From the NCBI RefSeq assembly GCF_004379255.2, contig NC_056046.1, forward strand, positions 12,896,001 to 12,960,000: a stretch of DNA of 64,000 nt, read 5' to 3'. A program made the translations under genes and the position numbers. Positions 24,153-35,328 of the stretch are shown one piece after another (position 1 is the stretch's first letter; each line of letters opens with the position of its first letter). The notes under the pieces were generated by a model. The model saw nothing but the letters and a program-made list of their open reading frames with translations. It made no database searches and was not told the origin of the DNA. The stretch comes from Salvia splendens (lineage: Eukaryota; Streptophyta; Magnoliopsida; Lamiales; Lamiaceae).

Positions 24153-25454
24153 TTTAAATTTTGTCGATTATAAATTAAATAGCACAATAGTTAATTTGTT
24201 ACTTGCAAATGAGAAGTTCAATTTCCTAATTGTCATTGTTATGATATGCATCTTTTTATATGAGTAGGATTATATATTAATTCAGCAAGTGTGCATCGCA
24301 GTGGTCGGTGCACACATATTCCTATATTAGTTCATAATTAATTACATATAAATTGATTAATAATTATTACAATTTTAATTATATTAAGAATAGTAATTTT
24401 ATAAATAAATAAATAAATTATTATAACAAGTTATTCAGTTAACATATTTACTCTGCGATTATTCGTATTAAACATATTATTGCAACTTGACTTTGTTCGG
24501 ATTAATACTTAAGTAGTACTAAATTACCCGGTATAGAAAATTTCAAAAATTAAGACTTTGAGGAGATTGGATGAGAGGAAAATTTCATAATGCATAACGA
24601 GTTGCAACTTTCAATTTGAAACTTTTGTGTTGTTCACTAAATCGTTGTCTTAAATGATTTTAAATATATGATTTAATTGTGAATTGACTTGAGCTTTAAG
24701 TGAATGTGATGTTTGAAATTTAGGTAAATATATTCTTTACCCTGTCATTTTTTGCCCCTCTCCCCCAAAAAATGTCTCAATCGAAGTATAATTACATAAA
24801 TTATTTATCATTTTTAAACAATCTTAGTTTTATGTAAAAGTACGCGTACCAAAGCTTCAACAGAGCATGTCAGCTTGGATATACACAATTACGTGAATTT
24901 CAAATATAACTATATATAAAAGAAAACAAACAACTCAAGTTTCCATGAGCATAAGTTATACTCCCCCGTTCCACTCTAAGTGTAGTATTTTTAACTTACA
25001 AAATTGATCAAAGCCATAACTGAAATGCGACATGGCCATAGATCACAGAGCTTAGGTTTATGGTTACGCAGTATAAACCACATAACTATGTTTCACAAAT
25101 AGACAACGAAACTGTTGGTAAAACATTTCCCACTTCAACCAATAAGCAACGAAATAAGAAGTCATATTTACCTTGAAAGTTCTAACAAATGTTAAATTGT
25201 TTCCAACGCCGTTGTGATTAGTGATGGCGCCAACGGAGGCGAGGTTGAGAAAAATGGGTTGATGTGATTTTATTTATTCTTTCCCCATCAAAGCCATGCT
25301 GTTGGTGCACCTGCTTATAATATCTGTTGTTAAAATTCAATAGTTTACAAGCGTGTCACATAATTGCTAAAATATTAATAGTAAGCTGTTATTTGGTAAT
25401 CTGAATACTAAGAGTGCAAATTTTCCTCTAAAGTATTAAAGTACTCTAAAATAG
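24153..25454. other. Intergenic DNA between ATS1 and DAD1
   Basis: AT-rich, no supported gene. One lone Stowaway-like end (CTCCCCCGTTCCACTCTAAG) is at about 24962. The rest is unrecognised. Confidence 0.5.
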
Positions 25455-25651
25455 CACTTCATCCGTCCCATAGTAGATGTCACACTTGGAAGATGGCACG
25501 AGATTTTAAAAGATGTTATTTTGTGCGTTAAGTGGTGAGAGAATATAATTTTATAATTGATGTGAGAATGAACTATTTTCAAACGAAGAAATGTGACATC
25601 TTTTGTTGGACAAACTAAAAAGAAAAGTGTGACTACTATGGGATGAGGAAG
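25455..25651. mobile_element. Stowaway-like MITE downstream of DAD1
   Basis: The left end CACTTCATCCGTCCCATAGTAG is the inverted copy of the right end CTACTATGGGATGAGGAAG. About 197 bases, non-coding, next to TA dinucleotides. Exact ends are uncertain by a few bases. Confidence 0.65.
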
Positions 25652-26015
25652 TATTCAATTTTTAGCCGAGTTATTAGATAAACCATAAATCTTCCTCGAA
25701 AAAAGTGATGAATCCTCATCCCCAATCGTCAAAAACAAAGCATCCAATCTCTTGCCTAAAATCTTCTTTATCTTTTCATCTAATTTCTTCAGAACCACAA
25801 TAAATGCCTCAAAAGCAGGCCACAACAACATTGCAATCGCACCAATAAAAAGGATAGTTCAGAAACATATTTCCTAAAAATATTTCAGTATCTCAGTTAC
25901 AGGCCAACTGCTGGTGAATATCTAAGTAAAATGTTTGAATAAAGTCCCATGACAATGATTCCCTCGGAGTATAACTCAAATCTTGACAAGCTCGTCTCTT
26001 TTCTGTGACACCGAT

Positions 26016-29000
26016 TTATCCTAGGAAGTTGATAATGACCAAATGAAGCACTAGATTGCAGAGTACAAAATCTGCAAAAGCACGTTCAGGAGGCAAATCC
26101 TGAACACAAGAAGACTTAAGTGACGGGAACAAATAAAGTTATCAACTCAAGAAAAGTTGAAAAGACTCAGAATATAATATTGATCCAAGCTTTATTTCTT
26201 AGTATTATCCGCTATTAGTCTACAATTGGTGCTATTAATCTGATCTGTTACTAAGATTACAAGACATTCCATTTCAATTTTGTCTGGTAAGAAAAAGACA
26301 CAAGAGAAAAGCGTGTTTTGAGAAAATCCATAAGTTCCGGGAGTTCAGTTAGATGACAATTGATATTCCTTTGCTCAAGGTTTTCAAATTAATGCTCACC
26401 AGAAAACTAAAAACTTGATAACGAAGAACTAAACGTTAAAAGTAGAACTAATAGCTCGAACTTTCAACCTTTGAATTTTCATAAATCTTATCAAGAAAAG
26501 ATTGATTCCTAACACCAGAACTTGGAGATCAGAGCTTTTACAAGATGCATTACCTTGAATTCCTTGTTGTCTTTGTTTACTTGAATTCGGAGGCTAACTG
26601 TGACACAACAATAGAAATCCAGTAAACACTTTGTATTTCAAGATTTGATCAACATCTTATTGCATAATGCATATAAAATAAGAACGTGCAATCCTACATA
26701 CCAGCAAGGACAGCAGTCCCCACACACGAAAGTACACCAGAAAGAAAGGAGTTAAATGGGAATGACCCGACAATAGCCATGTAAGCAACCTGGTCAGAAA
26801 CAGAACATTGGATTTCCATGTTAAAAAAGAAACAAATTATTTAAAGACAAGTATGAGGGTCAGAAACGAGTTGTTTTAGCATGATTACAAGATCAAAGTA
26901 CACTAGTTAGCTAGTCAATGTACACCTGATTTGATTGGCAGGAGTTATATTAGGACAAAGGGCAGAACAGGTTGAGCCATCTAAGTTCTATCATTTCTTC
27001 ATATATGTTTAACTCATTATCGAATATTGATACCCATAAACAAAACCCATACGATATCACCACATCATACAGCTCTTTCAATTGCTAAAACGAGTGCAAA
27101 CATAATACCCATCATAGTGCTGATATCCTTTATAATCTTCAGTTTCTTGATCAATATAAAAGATGGTACTATATGTGTCTCTAGAAATACAACCTCAGCA
27201 TGTGGAAATGGAATTACTGATAAAGTCATTCATACTGTATGTGCATAAAAATATCAGTGTTGTCAAAATGTCGTTCGGGTCGCCCGGGTCGCCTGGGTCG
27301 AGACCATCACCGCCCCAACATGGGTGGGTTGATCGAGATACAGGGTCGCCGTTGGGTCGAGTGGGTTGCCTGGGTCGCCGTTGGGTCGAGTGGGTTGCCT
27401 GGGTCGCCGTTGGGTCGAGTGGGTCGCCTGGGTCGCCGTTGGGTCGAGTGGGTCGCCTGGGTTGCCCTAAACATATGCTATCTCTGATTTTCTCAAATCT
27501 CTCACATGTTTTCTGACTCTCTGAATCACAATTCTCTATATATATGCATGCACCACATCAAACTTTTCAACCCTACTTTCTACACTTTAGAATTCGGCCT
27601 CTTCACTCCTAAACAAATAAACAATTCAAAGATCTTTTGCTGCCACCCTTCATATATTCCTTTGTTTTGATATTTTCAGACAATGGTATCAATTATTTAT
27701 TGTGTTATGACTTATGAATTGTTTTGATATTTTGATCATTTCTATTTTCCACTTTATCTCTATTCACATAAATTGCGTCTACATTTATATTATTTGATAT
27801 ATTATAAACATTAGAGCAATATATTTATTTTATTTAATATTAAAAGGCAAAACAATTAGCCTAGATTTGTGGGTCTCTCGACCCAGTCGACTCGTCGACC
27901 CGCGACCCGAATTTTTACCTCATCGACCCGATGCGCCCCGCGACCCTAACAACACTGAAAAATATAGAAAACAAATGGAGAAAAAAGAATCTTCTCTTCT
28001 GTGTCCGCATAGCTGTAGGGTCATGGAAGCTCAAGAGTCAATATTATGGTAACTTGTGCATTTTCAAACATAGCTTCGCAAAGGAAAATCCACTAATGAC
28101 TATGAGTTTAGACATTATTCTTAGATAGACCGATAGCTTCATAAAGGAAAATCCACTTGTGAGTTTAGACATTATTCTTAGATAGATCGATTCAATCCCA
28201 ACATGTCAGACACAGTAATCTAAATAAACAGTAGGATATAGACCAGCTTGTCTGCACAGTTTATAAATCACATTGTCGAAGACCGGAGAAATCAAATAGC
28301 TTCCAAGCTGAGGATCTAGCCACAACTAAGCACAACGTTTTATGATAGTTGGTCAATCGTGTGAGACTATCCTAAACTATCAGTTGTATGGGCACTTCAA
28401 GTTAGAGCTTAGAGCTGTCAATTATTAGAAGGATTATGTGAATCAGTTTAATAAAAAGGATCAAAAGAAGTGCATGAAAATTAAATCAGATGCATTAGGA
28501 AGTGATTCTGAACATCATCTATTTATATCACCAAATATTGCAGTGACTATTCTCAGTATGCATATCTCCAGATTAAGACCAACTACATTGAATTTGAAAA
28601 ACACATTAGCTTTATAAACTTTGATTCCCCTAACATATCCATGTTAGCTCCACTTTACAACACAAACAGATCATATACTTAACTTTTTACAGAAAATTCA
28701 TAAATGAAACGCTAAACATATCTACTTCATAGGCCAGCATCTGCTACATGACCCCAAGCTAGACAAGCATCCCAAAGTATTCCATACACAATAACCCAAC
28801 CTCACATCAAAAGAAACTTTATTATCATTTTCATTTTCATTTTCAGTTTCGCTTCACCTAAAAAATTCCAAATTCTACCCATCCCCCTATAAACACTTTC
28901 AGATCTAAAACCTCCATACCTCAAAGAATGAAAAAATAAAGGAAATTAGTTAAAATGGTCAAACGAAGCACCGTAACTACACATGTCAAATAAATTCTTG

Positions 29001-29241
29001 TCATACCTGGATTACAGCGGTGGCGACAGCGAACAGAATATAGAGATCAATTATCTGAAAAATAGTTCCAACAATTTAACCCTAAATTGCTCGGAAAAAA
29101 ATAAACGAAGCATCTGCAAATACAATAGAATGGGGAGAGAGCGAGAGAGGAGACCTTGAGGTTATTAGGGGTTGCCGCGTAGGCAGAGCGGAGAGAGTGA
29201 AACAGAGCGTGGGCATCTTTCGTGGCAGCCGATCTCCCCAT
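26016..29241 (-). CDS. DAD1: DAD1, subunit of the oligosaccharyltransferase complex
   Basis: Small integral membrane subunit of the ER oligosaccharyltransferase, which transfers the dolichol-linked glycan to nascent proteins; its loss triggers cell death in animals. Five minus-strand exons: 29241-29155, 29054-29007, 26789-26702, 26597-26554, 26099-26016, in phase, 351 bases, 116 residues, the standard length. Seen: [14 protein letters not shown] at the N-terminus, then the hydrophobic segments [36 protein letters not shown] and the closing [18 protein letters not shown], which matches the conserved family C-terminus ending in LG. Intron 2 is long (about 2.2 kb) because of a hAT-type insertion at 27255-27957. 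No abnormality in the coding sequence. Confidence 0.97.
27255..27957. mobile_element. Non-autonomous hAT-type element in DAD1 intron 2
   Basis: The 703-base insert starts CAGTGTTGTCAAAA and ends with the complement of CAGTGTTGTTAGGG, and is flanked by an 8-bp direct duplication AAAAATAT (27247-27254 and 27958-27965). An 8-bp duplication and CAGTG-type ends are hallmarks of hAT elements. Both subterminal regions are packed with GGGTCG motifs in opposite orientation. No transposase frame. Confidence 0.88.
27343..27458. repeat. 29-bp minisatellite, four copies
   Basis: Four units that begin GGGTCGCCGTTGGGTCGAGT, each 29 bases, differ only at one T/C position. They sit within the left half of the hAT-type element and create false open frames rich in Gly, Arg and Trp. 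Confidence 0.92.
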
Positions 29242-29340
29242 CTCTCACACTTCTAAATCTCTCTATTTTGTTTTGAGAACAGTGGCTCTGCAAACTGAAT
29301 CCAAGTCTTTGTTAAAGTAAATTAGCTGGGGAAAAATACC

Positions 29341-29945
29341 GAAATGTCGAAATATCGGTCTTATCGTACCGAAAAAATACTGAAAATACTGAATTTTCGG
29401 TATACCGTGATTTTCGGTACGGTATGATACCTTACTGAAATATTTCGGTAAGGTAAAGGTATGAATTTTTATATACCGCGGTATACCGCGGCATACCGAA
29501 ATTCGGTATATACCGTAATTTAAGGTATATACCGTAAAATATGAATATAATAATATATTAAGTATTTTATATATTTTAAAATTATAAAATTTATTGTGAA
29601 ATATAATATAATACGAATAAAATATACTAGTATTTAATACCCCGTATATTATTTAAATTACTATAAAATATAAATAGTATTCTAAAAACTCAAATATTCA
29701 ATTTTTATTGATATTGAAAGTAAGGTATACCGCAAAAGTATGGTATACCGAACTTTGGTACGACATACCGAAAATGAGGTACGATATCGGTATGAAAATT
29801 CTCCATACTGAAAATAAGGTACACCGAAGTTCGGTATACTGAAAATTTTGGTAAGATAAATGTATGATTTTTTCGCATACCGAATTTACGATAAGGTATA
29901 CGGTATGGTGGTTTCGGTAGGGTATACCGTACCTACGTACCCCTA
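29341..29945. repeat. CGGTATACCG-rich palindromic repeat, probable degraded MITE
   Basis: About 600 bases contain dozens of short inverted motifs such as ACCGAAATTCGGTATA and CGGTATACCG in both halves, separated by an AT-only middle. The right end, read in complement, begins TAGGGGTACGTAGGTACGG, like plant MITEs with TAGGGG ends; the left end is TAGCTGGGGAAAAATACCG. No convincing target duplication was found, so class and ends are uncertain. Confidence 0.55.
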
Positions 29946-30293
29946 TATGATAATTCAAACCTATTATCACACAGCAGAATACGAAATTATCAAAACTATT
30001 ATGAAAATAAATTGTGAATATATCTATTTTCACATTTGACATTCATTTTCCTAAATATTCTATGTTTTATACAAATTGTTTGGTCTAAACTTATTTTTAA
30101 ATATTATAAATTCTGAAAGCTTATAAGTTATAACAACTAATTTAGTGTGTTTAAAAACTGATGTTTAGTAGTAGTAGTAAGTAACAAAGTATTGATCCTA
30201 CATTAGTCTTATAACTTTTGATCTTTGAAAATTTCGAATATCTCAAGAAAGAGAGTTTTGAATCCCCAATTTTCTCTTCCCAACTTTAGAAGT

Positions 30294-30593
30294 TGAGAAG
30301 ATTATAAACGAAGCATGATTAAGTTTGAAGAGAGAAAGTCTCGATTGTTTTTATTGTATGAATCAAAAATTGAACTACAAAAGAGTGAGCTCACCTTATA
30401 TACGTGGTGAACTAATTCTGTGAGCTAACACAAAATATCTACAACAAAATATCTAATGCCAGCTAGCTATAACAAACTTTAACTAACTAACTAATATAGC
30501 CGTTGGTGGTTGAGCTAAGATAACCGGCACTCTCGAAGCTTCCATCCTCTTGACTTCACGTGTGCATGGCTGCTGATGCCTTTATATCTAAGA
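30294..30593 (-). repeat. 3' LTR of the Copia element
   Basis: 300 bases, same sequence as 35024-35323. On the element strand it begins TCTTAGATATAAAGG and ends TTCTCA. The TC start departs from the usual TG, although the CA end is normal. Confidence 0.95.
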
Positions 30594-30603
30594 GCCCCCC
30601 TCA
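30594..30603 (-). other. Polypurine tract of the Copia element
   Basis: On the minus strand TGAGGGGGGC lies directly between the Gag-Pol stop codon (TGA, 30603-30601) and the 3' LTR. The stop codon is part of the tract region, an economical arrangement. Confidence 0.8.
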
Positions 30604-33600
30604 AGATGGACTATAAACGGTTGTGAAATCCATCTTGGACAACAAGGTGTGAAAGGGAGTTGATGCCAAAGGCTTGGTGAAAATATCCGCAAGCTGCAAG
30701 TTATTGTGAACATGGACAGGTTTGATGATGCCTTCAAGTAGCTTCTCTCGAATGGTATGACAATCGATTTCTATGTGTTTAGTGCGCTCATGAAAGACCG
30801 GATTCGAGCTGATATAGACTGCCGCTTGGTTGTCGCAATAGAGAGGAACGGGTTGTTTGACTGATACACCAAAGTCTTTCAATAGAGCTAGAATCCATAC
30901 CACTTCACAACATGCTAAGGCCATCGATCTGTATTCTGCTTCAGCCGAAGACCTAGAAACGGTGTGTTGCTTCTTTGAGCGCCAAGAGATTAGAGAGCTT
31001 CCCAAAAAAAGGCAAAAACCTGAAACACTCCTTCTTGTATCTGGGCAGGCAGCCCAGTCAGCATCAGAGAACATGCTTAGGTCTGAAGCTGACTTTGCTG
31101 AGTAGAAAATGCCATGGCCTAGTGTGCTTTTCAAGTACTTGAGAACCTTTTCAGCTGCAAGCATGTGGCCCGAGCAAGGCTTAGATAAAAATTGGCTAAG
31201 GTTATTCACTGCAAAAGTGATGTCCGGTCTAGTTATGCAGAGGTAAACTAGGCGGCCAATGAGTCTTCTATATGCAGTAGGGTCAGTAAGTGGTTCCCCT
31301 TCATCTTGTTGCAGATGTTTGGATGAATCCATGGGTATGGAAGAGGGTTTACACCCAAGAAGGCCTGCATCGGTGACAAGATCTAAGGCATATTTGTGTT
31401 GGGAAATGAAAATGCCACTGTTGTTTCTAGCAATCTCAATCCCCAGAAAATATTTTGGAGAGCCAAGATCCTTATACTTGAAATGAGCAGTGAGAAACTC
31501 TTTGAAGTGTTCTATCTGCACATCATCAGTGGAAGCAATAAGAATGTCATCCACATATATAACAATTCCAAAGAAAGAACCATCATTGGAATGCTTGTAG
31601 AAAAAGGAGTGGTCCGAGGCAGATTGAGAGAGACCAAAGCCAGATAGAACTTGTGAGAACTTCAAATACCATTGCCTAGAAGCCTGCTTTAGGCCATAAA
31701 GAGACTTCTTCAGCTTGCATACAAGCTGTCCAGAAGCAGCAGTCTCTGAAATGATCAAACCGGGTGGCAATGTCATATAAATTTCTTCATCAAGCTCACC
31801 ATATAGAAATGCATTATTGATATCAAGATGAGCAAGCTTCCATCCACGTATAGCAGCAAGAGCGAGCACCATCTTGACAGTGGTGAGTTTTGCCACTGGT
31901 GAGAAAGTATCATGATAGTCTACACCGGCTTGTTGTGTGAATCCCTTGGCAACTAAACGGGCTTTGTATCTCTCCACTGTAGCATCAGCCTTAAACTTGA
32001 TCTTGTATACCCACTTACAAGAAATTGGAATTTTACCCGGAGGCAGCACTGTGATTAACCAAGTGTCTGTCCTTATCAGAGCTTCTAGTTCTTCTTGCAT
32101 TGCCAACACCCACTCAGGATGTGTAGCAGCTTGTTTGAAGGACTTGGGTTCAGTGAGAGTGGATAGAAGGATGATGAATTTCTGATAAGGTTGAGAAAGC
32201 TTGGCAAGAGAAAAATAGGCAGATATGGGATATTTAGAATCAGTCACCACTGAGTTGCATATATAATCACTGAGGTGTGTAGGTGTTTTAATAGTTCTTC
32301 CCGAGGATGACTGAAGAGGAGTTGTGGATGGAGCATCAGTGACAGAGGTGGATTTTTGCTGAGGCAGAGGTTTTGAGTTATTCTGAGGCTGAAAAATTTT
32401 CTGAGGCAGAATGGATGTTGGAATATCAGAGGTGGAATTTAAGTGAGAGAGTGGGAATTCATTTTCATGAAAAACAACATTTCTGGAGATGAAAATGGTA
32501 TTGTTTTCCAGATCCATGACTTTATACCCCTTGTATCCAGAAGGATAGCCAATGAATATGCACTTTATGGCTCTAGGAGAGAACTTGTTTCTGCTTTTGT
32601 CAAGAGTGGAGGCAAAACAAAGGCATCCAAAAACTTTAAGGTGAGAGTATGTTGGGGATTTGTTGAAAAGCATCTGAAATGGTGTCATTTTATTAGGTAG
32701 TACATAGGAAGGAAGCCTATTAATGAGGAAAGAGGCTGTAAGAACACATTCACCCCAGAATTCTAGGGAAAGATGTGATTGAAAGAGCAGGCTTCTTGCA
32801 ACATTTAAGAGATGTTGGTGTTTTCTTTCCACTCTTGCATTTTGCTGAGGGGTTTCTACACATGAGTGTTGAGACATTGTTCCATAAGTGGATAGAAGAG
32901 AAGTGAGATTGAATTCGGGGGCATTGTCACTTCTCAACACTTTAATTCTCTTGGAAAATTGAGTGAAAACAGTGGAAAAGAACTGAGATAGGACAGTAGG
33001 TACTTCTGATTTTTGAGATAATAGGAAAGTCCAAACAAAGCGGGAACAATCATCAACAATAGTGAGGAAATATTTGAATCCATTGTGTGTAGGGGTATGA
33101 AAAGGTCCCCACACATCACAATGAATTAAGTCAAAAATGTTCTGAGATCTGTTTGAAGAATCAGGAAATGGTAGCCTCTTTTGTTTAGCTATTGGACAAA
33201 TATGACATGAAGTGGTTTGAGAGTTTGAAGCAGGTAAAGAATTGGACAAGATTTTGAGTTTATTGAGTGAGGGATGACCCAAACGATTATGCCATACATC
33301 CAAACTAACAACTGAATTAACAGATACAACAGAAGTTTCAGTGGATGTGTGAGTATTTGTCATACTGGAATCAATGTGAGATTGAGCTAAATCAAGGATG
33401 TAGAGATTTCCAACACGGCTACCCTTCCCAATCATGATCCCCAGTGAAGCTTCCTGGATTAGAAAATGAGTGTGAGTGAAGGTGACAGTGCATGATGAGT
33501 TGTTGGTTAACGCACTGACAGAAAGAAGATTAAAAGAGAAAGATGGAACATGAAGGACTGATGTTAGAGTGATCTTTGGAGTGAGATGGACAGTACCTAT

Positions 33601-34941
33601 GTGAGTGATGGGGGCAGTTTGACCATTAGGAAGGTTCACAGAAGCATTGGAGACAGGTGAGGCAGAAGACAATAGGGAAGGATCAAAGCAGACATGGTGT
33701 GTAGTACCTGTGTCTAAAATCCATGTAGATAGACTGGATGATGAAGATAATGTGTAAATAGGAGATGATAAAGAAATCGTACCAGAGAAGGGAGGAGATT
33801 GAGATTGGGAGATTGACTGTGGAGTTGGAGATGAATTTGGAGCAGTGAGGTTTTGAATGTGATTCTGAGTGTGGAGTTGGCTTTGCAATAGATTCACAAG
33901 CTGCTGGTATTGATCCATAGTTGGTAAATTTGTAGCATCAAGCTGAGCTCCAGACTTAGATCCTCTCCAATCAGAAGAATCAGAGTCATTTTCCACAAAA
34001 TTGACAGACTTATGCTTGTAAGATGTGGATTGATTGAATCCACCAGATTTCGGTTTGTCTCGGCCATAACCTGGAGGAAAACCATGAAGAAAGAAGCATT
34101 TGTCTACATTATGGTTAGTTTTACCACAATGAGTACATAAAAATTTGTTGAAGCCTCTGTTAGTATTGGAAGCTGCATTTGCGTAGGGCTGTTCACTTGC
34201 AATAGGAGTTGGAGCTGGGGAATAAGCTGAGGAGATAAGCTTTCCATCAATGCTCCGTTGTCTCTCTTCCTGAACCACTAGAGAAAAAACCTTAGAGAGT
34301 GAAGGCAATGGAGAGATTGCTAGAACATTAGATCTGATCTGAGAATAAGATGCATTTAAACCAATGAGGAACTGGACTGTGCACTCATCTTCCTGGTGCT
34401 GATGCCATTTAGCAGCACTATGGCATGTACATCGATTGCAAGTACACCACGAAAGAGGCTGAGAATTTTTGAATTCATCCCAAATCGATCTCAAAGTGGT
34501 GAAATATGTGCTCACATCATTGTTTCCTTGACTGAGTGACATTAATTGCTGCTTCAGTTGGTAGAGACGAGCAGAATCTCCAAGAGAGAAGCGATCCTTT
34601 AGATCTGCCCAGATTTCATAGGCATTATCTAGAAACATGATACTCGAACAAATCTGAGTAGAAACCGAATTGCGTAGCCAAGCAACGACCATGCTATTGC
34701 ACCGGATCCATGCGTGATACAATAGATCATCACTAGGCGGCCGAAGGATAGATCCATCCACAAACACTAGCTTGTTCTTAGCTAGTAAAGCTGTGGTGAA
34801 GGAGCGACTCCACGTTGAATAGTTAGAACCAGCCAACAACTGAGGAACGAGAACAACACCGGGATTATCACTAGGATGAAGGAAGTAAGGACTGGTAGAA
34901 TCATCAGATGGAGGAATTTGAGGGCGATTTCTGGTGTTCAT
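30601..34941 (-). CDS. Copia Gag-Pol polyprotein, intact
   Basis: 1446 residues without stop or frameshift. Order of domains as seen: a Copia Gag domain (from about residue 30, LLAGSNYSTWSRSF); a CCHC zinc knuckle at 269-282 (C-x2-C-x4-H-x4-C); aspartic protease DTG at 410-412; the HHCC zinc-binding region of integrase (His551, His556, Cys579, Cys582); the integrase core with Asp609, Asp672 and Glu705; reverse transcriptase from about 975, with YVDD at 1129-1132; and RNase H from about 1330 to the end (SDADWAA, SRSSAEAEY, YCDNQAA). The integrase-before-RT order defines Copia. All catalytic residues looked for are present, so the polyprotein could be active. Gag and Pol share one frame, so no frameshift signal is needed. 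Confidence 0.97.
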   Translation of the reverse strand: MNTRNRPQIPPSDDSTSPYFLHPSDNPGVVLVPQLLAGSNYSTWSRSFTTALLAKNKLVFVDGSILRPPSDDLLYHAWIRCNSMVVAWLRNSVSTQICSSIMFLDNAYEIWADLKDRFSLGDSARLYQLKQQLMSLSQGNNDVSTYFTTLRSIWDEFKNSQPLSWCTCNRCTCHSAAKWHQHQEDECTVQFLIGLNASYSQIRSNVLAISPLPSLSKVFSLVVQEERQRSIDGKLISSAYSPAPTPIASEQPYANAASNTNRGFNKFLCTHCGKTNHNVDKCFFLHGFPPGYGRDKPKSGGFNQSTSYKHKSVNFVENDSDSSDWRGSKSGAQLDATNLPTMDQYQQLVNLLQSQLHTQNHIQNLTAPNSSPTPQSISQSQSPPFSGTISLSSPIYTLSSSSSLSTWILDTGTTHHVCFDPSLLSSASPVSNASVNLPNGQTAPITHIGTVHLTPKITLTSVLHVPSFSFNLLSVSALTNNSSCTVTFTHTHFLIQEASLGIMIGKGSRVGNLYILDLAQSHIDSSMTNTHTSTETSVVSVNSVVSLDVWHNRLGHPSLNKLKILSNSLPASNSQTTSCHICPIAKQKRLPFPDSSNRSQNIFDLIHCDVWGPFHTPTHNGFKYFLTIVDDCSRFVWTFLLSQKSEVPTVLSQFFSTVFTQFSKRIKVLRSDNAPEFNLTSLLSTYGTMSQHSCVETPQQNARVERKHQHLLNVARSLLFQSHLSLEFWGECVLTASFLINRLPSYVLPNKMTPFQMLFNKSPTYSHLKVFGCLCFASTLDKSRNKFSPRAIKCIFIGYPSGYKGYKVMDLENNTIFISRNVVFHENEFPLSHLNSTSDIPTSILPQKIFQPQNNSKPLPQQKSTSVTDAPSTTPLQSSSGRTIKTPTHLSDYICNSVVTDSKYPISAYFSLAKLSQPYQKFIILLSTLTEPKSFKQAATHPEWVLAMQEELEALIRTDTWLITVLPPGKIPISCKWVYKIKFKADATVERYKARLVAKGFTQQAGVDYHDTFSPVAKLTTVKMVLALAAIRGWKLAHLDINNAFLYGELDEEIYMTLPPGLIISETAASGQLVCKLKKSLYGLKQASRQWYLKFSQVLSGFGLSQSASDHSFFYKHSNDGSFFGIVIYVDDILIASTDDVQIEHFKEFLTAHFKYKDLGSPKYFLGIEIARNNSGIFISQHKYALDLVTDAGLLGCKPSSIPMDSSKHLQQDEGEPLTDPTAYRRLIGRLVYLCITRPDITFAVNNLSQFLSKPCSGHMLAAEKVLKYLKSTLGHGIFYSAKSASDLSMFSDADWAACPDTRRSVSGFCLFLGSSLISWRSKKQHTVSRSSAEAEYRSMALACCEVVWILALLKDFGVSVKQPVPLYCDNQAAVYISSNPVFHERTKHIEIDCHTIREKLLEGIIKPVHVHNNLQLADIFTKPLASTPFHTLLSKMDFTTVYSPS

Positions 34942-35010
34942 GATGATCGGAAAAAAAAACAGAACAGAAAGAGAGGTGAAATCAGAGAAGAATAGCGGAA
35001 GATCTTGTTT

Positions 35011-35023
35011 TCTCCTGATACCA
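35011..35023 (-). other. Primer-binding site of the Copia element
   Basis: On the minus strand, directly after the 5' LTR, is TGGTATCAGGAGA. The first nine bases fit the 3' end of initiator tRNA-Met, the usual Copia primer (TGGTATCAGAGC). Confidence 0.8.
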
Positions 35024-35323
35024 TGAGAAGATTATAAACGAAGCATGATTAAGTTTGAAGAGAGAAAGTCTCGATTGTTTTTATTGTATGAATCAAAAAT
35101 TGAACTACAAAAGAGTGAGCTCACCTTATATACGTGGTGAACTAATTCTGTGAGCTAACACAAAATATCTACAACAAAATATCTAATGCCAGCTAGCTAT
35201 AACAAACTTTAACTAACTAACTAATATAGCCGTTGGTGGTTGAGCTAAGATAACCGGCACTCTCGAAGCTTCCATCCTCTTGACTTCACGTGTGCATGGC
35301 TGCTGATGCCTTTATATCTAAGA
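35024..35323 (-). repeat. 5' LTR of the Copia element
   Basis: 300 bases matching the LTR at 30294-30593 base for base on reading. It contains TATATAA on the minus strand (35132-35126), a probable TATA box for the element's transcript. Confidence 0.95.
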
Positions 35324-35328
35324 GAAGT

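Larger units (their letters stand above)
30294..35323 (-). mobile_element. Complete Ty1/Copia LTR retrotransposon
   Basis: The element is 5,030 bases, coded on the minus strand. It has 300-base LTRs at 30294-30593 and 35024-35323, a 5-bp target duplication GAAGT (30289-30293 and 35324-35328), a primer-binding site, a polypurine tract and one uninterrupted Gag-Pol frame. Read by eye, the two LTRs are identical throughout, so insertion is very recent. The element lies about 1 kb upstream of DAD1 and 2.5 kb upstream of the KANADI gene. Confidence 0.97.

Noticed and set aside
27163..27516. Gly/Arg/Trp-rich open frames
   Set aside because: They are translations of the 29-bp minisatellite and GGGTCG motifs in the hAT-type element.
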